Source: a bacterium
GTDB taxonomy: Bacteria; Auribacterota; Auribacteria; Auribacterales; Auribacteraceae
Length of the DNA stretch: 64,000 bases
Assembly: GCA_024233545.1 (NCBI GenBank)
Contig: JACKPL010000007.1
Span: 1-64,000 of the forward strand
Direction: 5' to 3'
Shown here piece after piece: positions 25,449-33,804 of the stretch. Each line of letters opens with the position of its first letter. Position 1 is the stretch's first letter. A program made the translations under genes and the position numbers. The notes below the pieces were generated by a model. The model was not told the origin of the DNA. It ran no database searches and was given only the letters and a program-made list of their open reading frames with translations.

Positions 25449-26574
25449 CTGAAAATATCGATGAATCACCAGTAGGGCAATATCTTACAACAATTTTTTC
25501 AGCGAATGCTCAGCTCGATAACGATATAAGGTCTGAACGAGTAATGCTGGCTATGAAAAAAGCCGTCAAAGAAAGGTCGTTGGTGTTGGACGGCTCCAAA
25601 AGGTTACGGTTTCAAGAAAGATCAGTTTCGCAAGCCACTTCTATATCCTAATTCTGACAGTGTCTTTATCAAAGAGGCATTTGAATTGATAGAAAAAGGA
25701 TTATATACTCAAATGGAAATAGTAGCCATGTTGTCACGAAAGGGTTTTAAAGTAGCAAAGCAAACTCTGAATGGCATACTGCATAATCCTATCTATGCCG
25801 GACTGATAAGAACAAAGTGGTACCCTGAACTTATAGAAGGATTCACGAACCGATTATCTCACGAGAAACATTTTTCAACGTGCAAAAGATATTATCCGGT
25901 AAACAACTCTCAATTGCTCCAAAACAAAAAATTAATCCTGATTTTCCGTTACGTGGATTTGTGTTGTGTCCTGAGTGTAACTCGCCACTTACCGCAAGCA
26001 TGTGTAAAGGCAATACAACGAAAGTTGCTTATTACTGGTGCTGGAAAAATAATTGCATCCCGATGATTCAGCGAGATGTGATAGAGGAAAAATTCTGTGA
26101 GTATCTGAGTGACTTTGAACCGAAACCGGAAATCATGGAGTTGCTGGAATACAAGCTCGTTCATTATTGGAAGGAAAAGAATCAGGATTATAAGAATCAG
26201 CTCAAACGAGACAAAGCAAGGCTCACAGAATTACGGCAAATGAAGGATAACCTTGTCAAAAAACTTCTTCGTGACGTGATAGACGATAGAACATATAAAG
26301 AACAAGCGGACTGGCTACAGAAAGAAATACTTGTGCTTGAAGAAACATGCGAACAGGAAAGAATAGTTGATAGTGATTTCGAGGAATATTTAAATTTTGG
26401 AAAAAGGTTTCTATCAAATTTGTCTGAGATATGGAAAAAGGCAGAGATAAAAATTAAGCAGAGAATACAAAATCTCATATTCCCTGCTCAAATTTATTTC
26501 GACGGAATCTACTTTGAACCCCCTCAAATACTTAATATATTGAAGGTTATCAAAAATTTTCCAGATGAGTCAAA
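25126..26574 (+). pseudogene. Large serine recombinase, frameshifted (copy 1)
   Basis: Starts at ATG 25126 after GGAAGAG with MNAIIYCRVSTQEQAETGFS, which holds the catalytic serine. Frame breaks at about 25247 (lost T), 25386, 25575 and 25850 split the gene. The order of fragments still follows copy 2: resolvase domain, DRLSRNQR, recombinase domain with NPIYAGLIRTKWYPELIEG, zinc ribbon CPECNSPLTA plus CWKNNC, a coiled coil, and the tail. No stop comes before the tRNA, so the last frame runs through antisense tRNA-Gln to 26680. It cannot be active as it stands. Confidence 0.85.
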
Positions 26575-26576
26575 AG

Positions 26577-26651
26577 TGGCTGGCCGGGTAGGATTCGAAC
26601 CTACGAATGCGGGCTCCAAAGGCCCGTGCCTTACCGCTTGGCGACCGGCCA
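26577..26651 (-). tRNA. tRNA-Gln (UUG), CCA encoded
   Basis: Acceptor stem TGGCCGG / CCGGCCA, discriminator G, encoded CCA (26577-26579). The anticodon loop is CTTTGGA, giving anticodon TTG. D-arm CGCCAAGCGGTAAGGCA is typical of Gln tRNAs. It lies downstream of spoVG on the same strand, and the serine recombinase of element copy 1 meets it tail to tail. Confidence 0.95.
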
Positions 26652-26721
26652 ACGCAATAATACAGCGGTTTTCAAGCTAAAAACAGGGAGTATTTTAACG
26701 GAATATGCCTCAAAAGGCAAT

Positions 26722-26760
26722 AAAAAAGAAATCCTCAAAGGAACTCTTTGAGGATTTCTT
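26722..26760 (-). terminator. Terminator after spoVG
   Basis: A 15-bp stem AAGAAATCCTCAAAG / CTTTGAGGATTTCTT with a 5-nt loop. On the minus strand it is followed by a run of Ts (AAAAAA on the plus strand at 26722-26727). Confidence 0.9.
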
Positions 26761-26789
26761 AGAAACCATAACCGCACTATTCAAATTAG

Positions 26790-27221
26790 TTATTCATCAT
26801 CATCGTCACCAGAATAGCTTGAGTGGTGATAGGGGTCTTCATCGGTGTAACCATGCGATTTAACTTTATAATATTCCGCCATTATTCTGCTGTGCAAATA
26901 ATCTCGTGCTTCAGCGTTGATAGGATGCGCAATGTCGCGGTTGTCTTCTCGTTCATGCTTTTGCGCTTCGCGCATTTCTTCTTCAATGTTTATACCGCAG
27001 AAACCACAGAACCTATTCCTGATCGGATTTTTTTTTCTGCATGCAGGGCATGGAGCGGTTGTTTTTGTGCTCGGCATGGCGATAAATAATCCCTTTTTGC
27101 CGGCAATTATTTTTAAGTCTCTGATAACAAAAGCATTGTCAATAGTAATCGTTGCAAATGCCTTTAATTTGTCATCTCTTCCTGATTCTTTCGGGTAGAT
27201 TCTGATTTCTGTGATTTCCAT
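26790..27221 (-). CDS. spoVG: SpoVG-family protein with an inserted zinc ribbon
   Basis: 143 residues from ATG 27221, which has GGAGAG upstream. A longer frame to 27371 would overlap ispE and is rejected. The N-terminal half matches SpoVG (MEITEIRIYPK, KAFATITIDNAFVIRDLKII, GLFIAMPSTKT). The usual short loop to the next conserved piece is replaced by CPACRKKNPIRNRFCGFCG, a CxxC-x10-CxxC zinc ribbon (about residues 61-79). SpoVG then resumes with RDIAHPINAEARDYLHSRI. The tail is His- and Asp-rich. SpoVG proteins bind RNA and DNA and act as post-transcriptional regulators. The insertion may change nucleic-acid binding or give metal control. It follows ispE on the same strand, 103 nt away. Confidence 0.9.
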   Translation of the reverse strand: MEITEIRIYPKESGRDDKLKAFATITIDNAFVIRDLKIIAGKKGLFIAMPSTKTTAPCPACRKKNPIRNRFCGFCGINIEEEMREAQKHEREDNRDIAHPINAEARDYLHSRIMAEYYKVKSHGYTDEDPYHHSSYSGDDDDE

Positions 27222-27324
27222 TTGTTGCTCTCCACTTTTTGCCGTGTCTGACCTGAAACCGTTCTGAACCATGACGTTGTCGTTTGTGATCCATACAAGT
27301 GTCTCCTCTTGTGAATCGCCCCTG

Positions 27325-28197
27325 CTAACTCCCCGTGATTGTATTTTTAATGCTTGATGCGACAGTAACAAACCATGTCGGACAGATTTTTTTCAGCGCA
27401 TCAGCTATTGCATCGGCATTTGCTTTATTTCGAGCAAGCCCGAAAACCGTTGAACCTGATCCGCTCATTAAAGAAGCCATACATCCTAATTTGATGAGCG
27501 TCTCTTTTAGTTCATGTATAATCGGATATTGTGGTATAACAACTCCTTCCAATCGATTATAAAAAGCTCTAGAAACTGAGTCGATATCAGAATTCACAAT
27601 ACCCCCAATTATATTTATAGAGTCTTTTGTATCATTTGTCAATGCGATTTTTTTGTAAATTGAGCCGGTATTGATAAATATATTGGGATTGACTAAAACG
27701 AACCACACTTTATTATTCAAAGGAATATCGCTAATATTTTCTCCGATTCCTCTACATCGGGCGCATCCGTTTGAATAGAGAAAGAAGGGGATATCTGCGC
27801 CGAGGCTCGGTACAATTGTTTTCAGGCGTGGGTCGTTAATATCAATCTGCCATTCCGAACAGATTGTGCGGATGCATGACGCGGCATTGCTACTGCCGCC
27901 TCCGAGCCCGGCTCCCACGGGAATTTTCTTGTCGATTGTTACGCGAACACCGGATGAAACAGCAAAAATCGTTCTAACTGCCTCTATCGCTTTGTAGACA
28001 ATATTTGCGTGTCCGTCGGGTACTTCAGGATGGTTTGTGTGTACTTCAATACAGTTATCAGGGGTAAAAGCGAACTCTATTGTGTCGTAAAGGCTTATAC
28101 AGACAAAAAGAGAGTCGATAAAATGGTAGCCATCGTTTCGTTTTCCGGTGACTTCAAGAAATAAATTCAGTTTAGAGGGTGATTTGACAGTTGGCAT
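27325..28197 (-). CDS. ispE: 4-diphosphocytidyl-2-C-methyl-D-erythritol kinase
   Basis: 290 residues. GHMP kinase with the start SPSKLNLFLEVTGKRNDGYH, the phosphate-binding loop PVGAGLGGGSSNAA (about 94-107), DIPFFLYSNG, and the C-terminal MSGSGSTVFGLA. It phosphorylates CDP-ME in the non-mevalonate isoprenoid pathway in the cytoplasm. In many bacteria ispE is followed by spoVG and then prs; here prs is about 14 kb away, beyond tRNA-Gln and across the other strand. It diverges from the HAD gene. Confidence 0.95.
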   Translation of the reverse strand: MPTVKSPSKLNLFLEVTGKRNDGYHFIDSLFVCISLYDTIEFAFTPDNCIEVHTNHPEVPDGHANIVYKAIEAVRTIFAVSSGVRVTIDKKIPVGAGLGGGSSNAASCIRTICSEWQIDINDPRLKTIVPSLGADIPFFLYSNGCARCRGIGENISDIPLNNKVWFVLVNPNIFINTGSIYKKIALTNDTKDSINIIGGIVNSDIDSVSRAFYNRLEGVVIPQYPIIHELKETLIKLGCMASLMSGSGSTVFGLARNKANADAIADALKKICPTWFVTVASSIKNTITGS

Positions 28198-28285
28198 AGG
28201 TGTCTCTTATATTGTATACTTACGTTTGCGTAGATCATACTCTATATATAAGAAGTTGTAACTACTAAAATGATCGGATGAAATA

Positions 28286-28954
28286 ATGATAGATTTACGG
28301 AACAAAACATTTATATTTGATGTTGACGGAGTTATTCTTAACTCAATGCATTCACATTGCACTGCATGGCGTGAAGCCGCAATGAAACAGGGTTTTCTTA
28401 TTGACAGTAAAGAAATTTATCTTAGAGAAGGAGAAAAGGGAGAGGTTTCTGCAAAATATTTCCTTGAATTACATAAAAAGGATTCAACTCCCGACGCGAT
28501 TCGCCGGTTCTTAAATGACAAAGAAGAAATTTTTCATGCTATGTCTGCTCAGTGCATCTACCCTTATATCGAAGAAATTTTTGAGCTTCTTGCGGAGCAT
28601 TCTAATCCCGTTGCGTTGGTAACAGGCTCGTCTCTTCGTGAGTTGAAACGGCACCTTCCGCCGGCGATATTCCAGCAATGTTCCGTAAAGGTTACAGGGG
28701 ATAGGGTCACGTGTGGCAAGCCGCATCCGGAACCATATATGACTGCTCTCCAAGAACTTGGTATTCAGCCTGATGAGGCAGTCGTCATAGAAAATGCGCC
28801 GTATGGTATTGCTTCCGCCAAAGCGGCGGGAATTTATTGTATCGGGTTAACTACATCACTGCCGCACGAATGCCTTGCTGAAGCAGATTATATCATCCGT
28901 TCAACCAAAGAATTGCTCGAGGTTATTCAACAACAGTTCTTGGTTAAAAGTTAA
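28286..28954 (+). CDS. HAD-superfamily hydrolase (beta-phosphoglucomutase-like)
   Basis: 222 residues. HAD motif I is FIFDVDGVILNS (nucleophile Asp and acid/base Asp at about 11 and 13). A helical cap follows (about 18-90), then motif II VALVTGSS, the Lys of motif III in CGKPHPEPY, and motif IV VVIENAPYGIASAKAAG. This is subfamily I with a C1 cap, as in beta-phosphoglucomutase and sugar phosphatases. Substrate unknown; it could also be a phosphonatase-like enzyme. It diverges from ispE. Confidence 0.88.
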   Translation: MIDLRNKTFIFDVDGVILNSMHSHCTAWREAAMKQGFLIDSKEIYLREGEKGEVSAKYFLELHKKDSTPDAIRRFLNDKEEIFHAMSAQCIYPYIEEIFELLAEHSNPVALVTGSSLRELKRHLPPAIFQQCSVKVTGDRVTCGKPHPEPYMTALQELGIQPDEAVVIENAPYGIASAKAAGIYCIGLTTSLPHECLAEADYIIRSTKELLEVIQQQFLVKS

Positions 28955-29015
28955 GAGTACCCTTTAGAGTGCCGAAGTGAATAGTATGAGGAATTTATTT
29001 CATGGAGGCATGGAT

Positions 29016-29204
29016 ATGTCGGAAATAGGCAAAGACTTAATTTCGCCTGTGATTACGACATCACGTTCAGGCGATGCCGCAAAAAGGCGAGGCGCGCCGG
29101 ACAGGGTTCAGTTCAACAAAGATAAGCATGGCAACCATCAGAAACAACAGCGACAGCAGAAACGCTTTTCTAAAGAAAACCAGCATATTGATTTACAGGC
29201 ATAA
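29016..29204 (+). CDS. Small basic protein, unknown
   Basis: 62 residues from ATG 29016, which has GGAGG seven bases upstream; the longer frame from 28977 is not supported. The start is MSEIGKDLISPVITTSRSGD; the second half is Gln-, Lys-, Arg- and His-rich (KHGNHQKQQRQQKRF) and looks disordered and nucleic-acid-binding. It follows the HAD gene by 61 bp on the same strand. I do not recognise the family. Confidence 0.5.
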   Translation: MSEIGKDLISPVITTSRSGDAAKRRGAPDRVQFNKDKHGNHQKQQRQQKRFSKENQHIDLQA

Positions 29205-29243
29205 ATGATTTATAACACAGGACTTTAACAAGCTGTGTTTAAC

Positions 29244-31001
29244 CTACGGTGCGGACTGGTTTTTCATTCGGTCTTCGATATTCTTCTGTTCTTTTATGTT
29301 TGCAAGCATTTGGTGCAGTCTTCTTGACCGCATAAACTCGGGGCTTTTAAGTGCTTCATGCAAATGATAATATGCGCGAGTATAATCTTTATAACCTGAA
29401 AAATAAAGCGAACCTAAATTAAAATGAAGGTTGCCGTGGCTTGAATCGTATTCCAATCCTTTAAGGAATGCGGCACGGGCTTTGTCGTTCCATTGTTTAT
29501 CGATATACAGTGTTCCGAGGTTGTTATATGCTTCGACATAATCGGGTTTAAGTTTGATTGCGTCAAAAAAGGCTTTCTCGCTCTGTTCAAATAATCCTAA
29601 CGACCAGTAGATATTACCGAGATTATAATATGCGGTCGGGTATTGCGGTTTGATTGTGATAAGCTTATAATTTTCTGTAATTGCTTTTAGAGATTCTCCC
29701 TTTTCATGATAATCCGAACCCAGATTAACATGTGCCTTGAAGTTACCCGGGTAAAGAACAGCACACGAGTTCCACAACGTAAAATCAGTTTTCCAGTCGC
29801 CGTTTCGTATGGCGGTAAATGCAATAAGAAATGCGCTTAACATGCAAACCAAAGATAGTATTGGACGCTGAAACAATGATTTTGAACTCATTAGTATAAC
29901 AATGCCGGAGCTGATTACTGCAAAAAGCCCAATAAGCGGAACATACAAAAAACGTTCTGCTAATATGGCTGATATTGGAATAATATTCCATGTGGGCAGA
30001 AGAAAGAGAATAAAAAAGCCGGTAAAAAACAAAGTGGTATAATCTTTCTTTTGAATACGGAAAAACAGTAGCAAAAGAAGCGCGGCATAAAACAGAAAAT
30101 TGAGAATCATATATGGATTGCCGAACAGTTGCCGAGTGATCGGGAATGTACTGTAATCAATACACAAGTTAATAGGAAACACAATGAGCTTAAAGTAATA
30201 GACGGTTGCGTCGAGCATCGTCAGGAAATTTGCAGAGGCAGTGCCGCCCCAATATGGTTTTTGGCTTACTTTTTCAAAAAGGCTGAATCGAACAAACATA
30301 TAGCTGAGAGTAACTATACTGGAGACGAAATAAAATACCCAGCGCTTTTTGCAGATTGTCCGCATCGGTACGTGATATTTCTTCCATGAGAAAAAAATGT
30401 CGTAGAGCAAAAGAGTTGGAATGAGCGCTATTGCGGTCTCTTTCGATAAGAGAGCCAGAAAATAAAAAGCGTTCCACATAAAAATGGTTTTCAAACGCAA
30501 TGTATCGGATTGTGCAAATTGCATGTATAACAGTAAACAGCCGAGTACTCCCGTAGTAAAAAATAAATCTGCACGGCTTGAAACCCATGTAACCGTTTCA
30601 GTTTGCAAAGGGTGAATTATAAATAACAAGGTAGCAAAAAAAGGAATACGGTGTGTTTTGAACAATCGTATTAGCAGTGAGAAAAGCAGTATTGCATTGA
30701 TGAAGTGCAGGAATAAATTATGAAGATGATAGCCAATAGGATTTAATCCGTATAATTGGTAATCAATCGCAAAAGACAGCGTTCTTATAGGGCGGTAGAT
30801 TCCTGTCCATACAGCGACTTCCGGTTTAAGAAAAAAATCCCATGGACGAGAAAATAACCATGTTTTTATGGGATAATTAGTGACGATAAAGTTCTTGTCG
30901 TCATAAACGAATTCTCCATTGATTATATGTGCGTATCCCAAAATAATACTCAGCAAAAAAAGCACGTATACGATGGAATTTTTAGAAAAAACTTTTTTCA
31001 T
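29244..31001 (-). CDS. TMTC-like membrane protein with TPR repeats
   Basis: 585 residues from ATG 31001 (an upstream frame to 31058 overlaps dctM and is rejected). The first 400 residues form about 10-11 transmembrane helices with the GT-C motif FVYDDKNFIV (about residues 27-36) and GLNPIGYHLHNLFLH, then LLFIIHPLQTETVTWVS. The last 180 residues carry four or five TPR units (AYYNLGNIYWSLGLFEQSEKAF; AYNNLGTLYIDKQWNDKA). This is the layout of TMTC O-mannosyltransferase-like proteins. It lies 11 nt after dctM and so is in the TRAP operon. Acceptor and donor are unknown. Confidence 0.85.
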   Translation of the reverse strand: MKKVFSKNSIVYVLFLLSIILGYAHIINGEFVYDDKNFIVTNYPIKTWLFSRPWDFFLKPEVAVWTGIYRPIRTLSFAIDYQLYGLNPIGYHLHNLFLHFINAILLFSLLIRLFKTHRIPFFATLLFIIHPLQTETVTWVSSRADLFFTTGVLGCLLLYMQFAQSDTLRLKTIFMWNAFYFLALLSKETAIALIPTLLLYDIFFSWKKYHVPMRTICKKRWVFYFVSSIVTLSYMFVRFSLFEKVSQKPYWGGTASANFLTMLDATVYYFKLIVFPINLCIDYSTFPITRQLFGNPYMILNFLFYAALLLLLFFRIQKKDYTTLFFTGFFILFLLPTWNIIPISAILAERFLYVPLIGLFAVISSGIVILMSSKSLFQRPILSLVCMLSAFLIAFTAIRNGDWKTDFTLWNSCAVLYPGNFKAHVNLGSDYHEKGESLKAITENYKLITIKPQYPTAYYNLGNIYWSLGLFEQSEKAFFDAIKLKPDYVEAYNNLGTLYIDKQWNDKARAAFLKGLEYDSSHGNLHFNLGSLYFSGYKDYTRAYYHLHEALKSPEFMRSRRLHQMLANIKEQKNIEDRMKNQSAP

Positions 31002-31012
31002 GTGTACGGTTC

Positions 31013-32284
31013 TTATGGAGCAGTTGATAAAAGCGATTCTAATCCAATGCTTAACCAAGGAATATAGGTTAGAAATGCCAATCCGATCAAAAGAATCAGT
31101 AAAAAGGGAGCCGATGCTTTGTACAAGTCAATAATCGACCGGTCAAAACGGGTACTAGCAATAAACAGATTCATGCCGATCGGCGGTGTGCAGTATCCAA
31201 TCTGCAAATTGCAGAGAAAAATAATTCCCAGATGAACAGGGTCAATGCCGTAGTGGAACGCAATCGGCTTGATTAGCGGCACCACAACGATAATTGCAGA
31301 GAATATATCCATCAAACCGCCGACAATAAGCAGAAAAATATTGAGTAATATCAAGAATATCCATTTGCTTGTTATATACTGCTGGATCATCTCCAGCAGG
31401 CGCATGGGAATCTGTTCGTCGATCATGAAATTTGTTACGCCGAGAGCAGTTCCAAGAATAATCAGTATGCCGCCGATCAATACCATGCTTTTATACATGG
31501 CACGCGGGATATCTCTGAAAAAATGGAGGTCACGGTAGATAAAAACTTCAACAACCAGCACATAAAGCGCGCTTATTGCCGCGGCTTCGGTTGCGGTGAA
31601 AAGACCACTGTATATGCCGCCGAGGATAATGATCGGCAATGGAATTTCGAATGCGGCGGCTTTGGCGGTGGAGATCAACTCTTTGAGAGAAAATTTAATT
31701 CTCACAGTATGGACAGCAAACCCTTTTTTTATGCTGTAAAACGAGATGAATCCCATCAGAAGAATAGCAGGTATTATACAAGCGAGAAACAAACGGTCGA
31801 TAGGTGTTTCCGCAACAACGCCGTAGACAATAATCGGCAAACTCGGCGGAATGATCACTCCAAGACTGCCGGAGCACGTAAGGATTCCAAGTTTAAATTT
31901 TTCAGGGTAATGTTCCGATTCCAACATCGGGTACAACAACCCGCCTAATGCGATAATTGTTACTCCCGATGCACCGGTGAACGCTGAAAAAAAAGCACAG
32001 CTGATAAGCGCGACAACGGAAATGCCGCCCGGAATACCGCCGAACAGTGCTTTGGTAAAAGCGACAAGTCGCTGAGGAGCATTGCTTTCAGCAAGAATAT
32101 ACCCTGTAAATGTAAAGAGCGGAATGGCAAGCAGAGTAGGAGCACTGGCAAGGCGCACCATTTCTATAATCAAAGCGGACGTGTCAATTTCAGCCGCAGA
32201 AAATGAATATAAACCTATCGCGCCGATTACGCAGAATAACGGTACGCCGAAAAGAGCAGTGAGAATGAGAAGAAGTGTAATCAC
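31013..32284 (-). CDS. dctM: TRAP transporter large permease (DctM)
   Basis: 423 residues, about 12 transmembrane helices. Family motifs are PLFTFTGYILAES, FFSAFTGASGVTIIALGG, GSLGVIIPPSLPIIVYG, FTATEAAAISALY and GYCTPPIGMNLFIAS. DctM drives sodium- or proton-coupled uptake of a small acid with DctQ and a periplasmic binding protein. It lies 4 nt after dctQ. Confidence 0.95.
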   Translation of the reverse strand: MITLLLILTALFGVPLFCVIGAIGLYSFSAAEIDTSALIIEMVRLASAPTLLAIPLFTFTGYILAESNAPQRLVAFTKALFGGIPGGISVVALISCAFFSAFTGASGVTIIALGGLLYPMLESEHYPEKFKLGILTCSGSLGVIIPPSLPIIVYGVVAETPIDRLFLACIIPAILLMGFISFYSIKKGFAVHTVRIKFSLKELISTAKAAAFEIPLPIIILGGIYSGLFTATEAAAISALYVLVVEVFIYRDLHFFRDIPRAMYKSMVLIGGILIILGTALGVTNFMIDEQIPMRLLEMIQQYITSKWIFLILLNIFLLIVGGLMDIFSAIIVVVPLIKPIAFHYGIDPVHLGIIFLCNLQIGYCTPPIGMNLFIASTRFDRSIIDLYKASAPFLLILLIGLAFLTYIPWLSIGLESLLSTAP

Positions 32285-32288
32285 TCAA

Positions 32289-32807
32289 TCAGTCCTTTTT
32301 TAATATATCTTCATAGAGGCGCAGGAAAAACCGGCCTGCAATGATGTAGAACCAAATAGGAATAACCAAGGTAAACTGCCAGCGTGCAACGTATGGCATG
32401 AGTGTTCCGCCATAGTGAAATTCATCCATAAGAAAAGTGTATCCTGCATTTCCAAGCAAAATGCATACAATAGCCGCGAAAAAGTCTGCTATGCTCGATA
32501 TCCATGGTTCAATTTTTTTGGAAACCATTCTATTAACGATATCAATTTTGATGTGGTGCCGGTTATAAGTTGTCAAAGATGCGCCGAGAAAACATACCCA
32601 CAATACGAGATGCCGTGCAATCAATTCGCCGGAAAATAATCCCGTATGAAAAAAATTCCGCAAAATAATTTGTGCTACCGAGACGCCAATCATTATCACA
32701 AGAATAATAATTAAAAGGAACCTTTCCACAAAGGCTATCCCTTGATTTACCACTGAAAGCGCTTCATAAATTGTGTATGCGATAGTAGGTTTATTGGTGT
32801 TCTTCAT
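32289..32807 (-). CDS. dctQ: TRAP transporter small permease (DctQ)
   Basis: 172 residues with four transmembrane helices (about 25-50, 62-82, 100-122, 145-163). The conserved segment between helices 2 and 3 reads SGELIARHLVLWVCFLGAS, then RHHIKIDIV. The gene overlaps the end of the binding-protein gene by 17 nt, so translation is coupled. Confidence 0.92.
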   Translation of the reverse strand: MKNTNKPTIAYTIYEALSVVNQGIAFVERFLLIIILVIMIGVSVAQIILRNFFHTGLFSGELIARHLVLWVCFLGASLTTYNRHHIKIDIVNRMVSKKIEPWISSIADFFAAIVCILLGNAGYTFLMDEFHYGGTLMPYVARWQFTLVIPIWFYIIAGRFFLRLYEDILKKD

Positions 32808-33804
32808 TTGCCTTCTCTATCAGGGAAAGAATTTTGTCAAGAAGCTCCTTGGAAAATTGTTTGTTAATAAGGCTATGCCAACTGTTTTTGCAAGCATCGG
32901 AAAACTCTTTTATCCGATTGGGGTCAGTAATTTCCGTAATAGTGATGCCGTTTTTCTTGAGCGTTTCAACTGAGAGTTTGTTGTCTTCTCTCGATTGTTT
33001 TACAAGGGAAACAAGATGTTTATTGAATTTTTGTTTGAGCAGTTCTTGTAAATCAGGAGGCAAGCCGTCATAAAATTTTTTCGATATAAGAACCGCTCCT
33101 GATGCATGTGTTATAGGGAGTGAAACCATGTAGTTGACTCGCGTAAACCATTGAAGAGCAATTGCTCCGATCGGAGGACTGTATACCGAGTCAATCATCC
33201 CGACCTGCAACGATGTCAAAACATCGGTTACAGGAAGTGGAATAGTGGTAAGCCCCATGCTTGTAAACGCCTCTTTAGCGATGGGGTCGCCTTGCCATGA
33301 CCACAGTTTGACATTCTTAATGTCATCAAGTTTTTCTATAGGGGTTTTTGAAAAAATATAGACAAAACCGACTTCAGACCATCCCATCAGCTCATACCCT
33401 TTTTCGCTGAATTTCTGGGCAAAATAATCAAAAAGTTCATTATGCACATAATCGACTTGCCGGTAGTCTTCAAAAAGGTATGGTATATCCATCACACGCA
33501 CTTCAGGAACAATTTCGCCAAGCCCTTGACCGGAAAAACCGGCTCCGTTAATCTGATTGATGCGCATTTTGCGCAAAACATCAAGTTCGTCGCCCATAAC
33601 GCCGCCGGGATAAAACCGGAATTTAATGCGCCCTTGCGATTCTTTTTCCACTTCAGCGCCCAGTTCCCGCATGGTGTTCATCCAAGATGTCCCTTCCGGC
33701 GCAAGTGTGGCAAATTTAAGGATATAGGCATCCTTTGCGTAACTGGCCGGCAGTATTCCGATTACTAATGCGAAAACTAAATTAGTTATTAGGCATTTCT
33801 TCAT
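32791..33804 (-). CDS. dctP: TRAP periplasmic binding protein, TatP/DctP type
   Basis: 337 residues from ATG 33804, with GAGGAG upstream. A signal peptide (about 1-23) is followed by LKFATLAPEGTSWMNTMRELGAE, RIKFRFYPGGVMGDE and VRVMDIPYLF. The GLGEIVPE and DSVYSPPIGAIALQW stretches belong to the ligand cleft. The Arg that usually anchors a carboxylate in classic DctP proteins is not obvious at the expected place. In the TatT-associated branch (TatP) the substrate may be non-polar rather than a dicarboxylate. It overlaps tatT by 23 nt. Confidence 0.9.
   Translation of the reverse strand: MKKCLITNLVFALVIGILPASYAKDAYILKFATLAPEGTSWMNTMRELGAEVEKESQGRIKFRFYPGGVMGDELDVLRKMRINQINGAGFSGQGLGEIVPEVRVMDIPYLFEDYRQVDYVHNELFDYFAQKFSEKGYELMGWSEVGFVYIFSKTPIEKLDDIKNVKLWSWQGDPIAKEAFTSMGLTTIPLPVTDVLTSLQVGMIDSVYSPPIGAIALQWFTRVNYMVSLPITHASGAVLISKKFYDGLPPDLQELLKQKFNKHLVSLVKQSREDNKLSVETLKKNGITITEITDPNRIKEFSDACKNSWHSLINKQFSKELLDKILSLIEKANEEHQ

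Larger units (their letters stand above)
23337..26576. mobile_element. Integrated HUH-Rep / serine-recombinase element, copy 1
   Basis: About 3.24 kb. From left to right it contains an intact Rep gene (minus strand), a 158-nt spacer ending in a long conserved hairpin, and then on the plus strand a small conserved ORF, an XRE-like regulator, an overlapping small ORF and a broken large serine recombinase. The last runs up to the encoded CCA end of tRNA-Gln. The same genes in the same order, inverted, lie at 60392-63634 against tRNA-Glu. The right boundary is the tRNA 3' end. The left boundary is uncertain and set here at the Rep stop. No capsid, relaxase or cargo gene is seen. Confidence 0.75.

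Noticed and set aside
26575..26680. Recombinase reading frame continuing through the tRNA region
   Set aside because: It is antisense to tRNA-Gln and follows several frameshifts; not part of a real protein.
27222..27371. 50-codon upstream extension of spoVG
   Set aside because: It overlaps the end of ispE, does not look like SpoVG, and the ATG at 27221 has its own good ribosome site and matches the family start.
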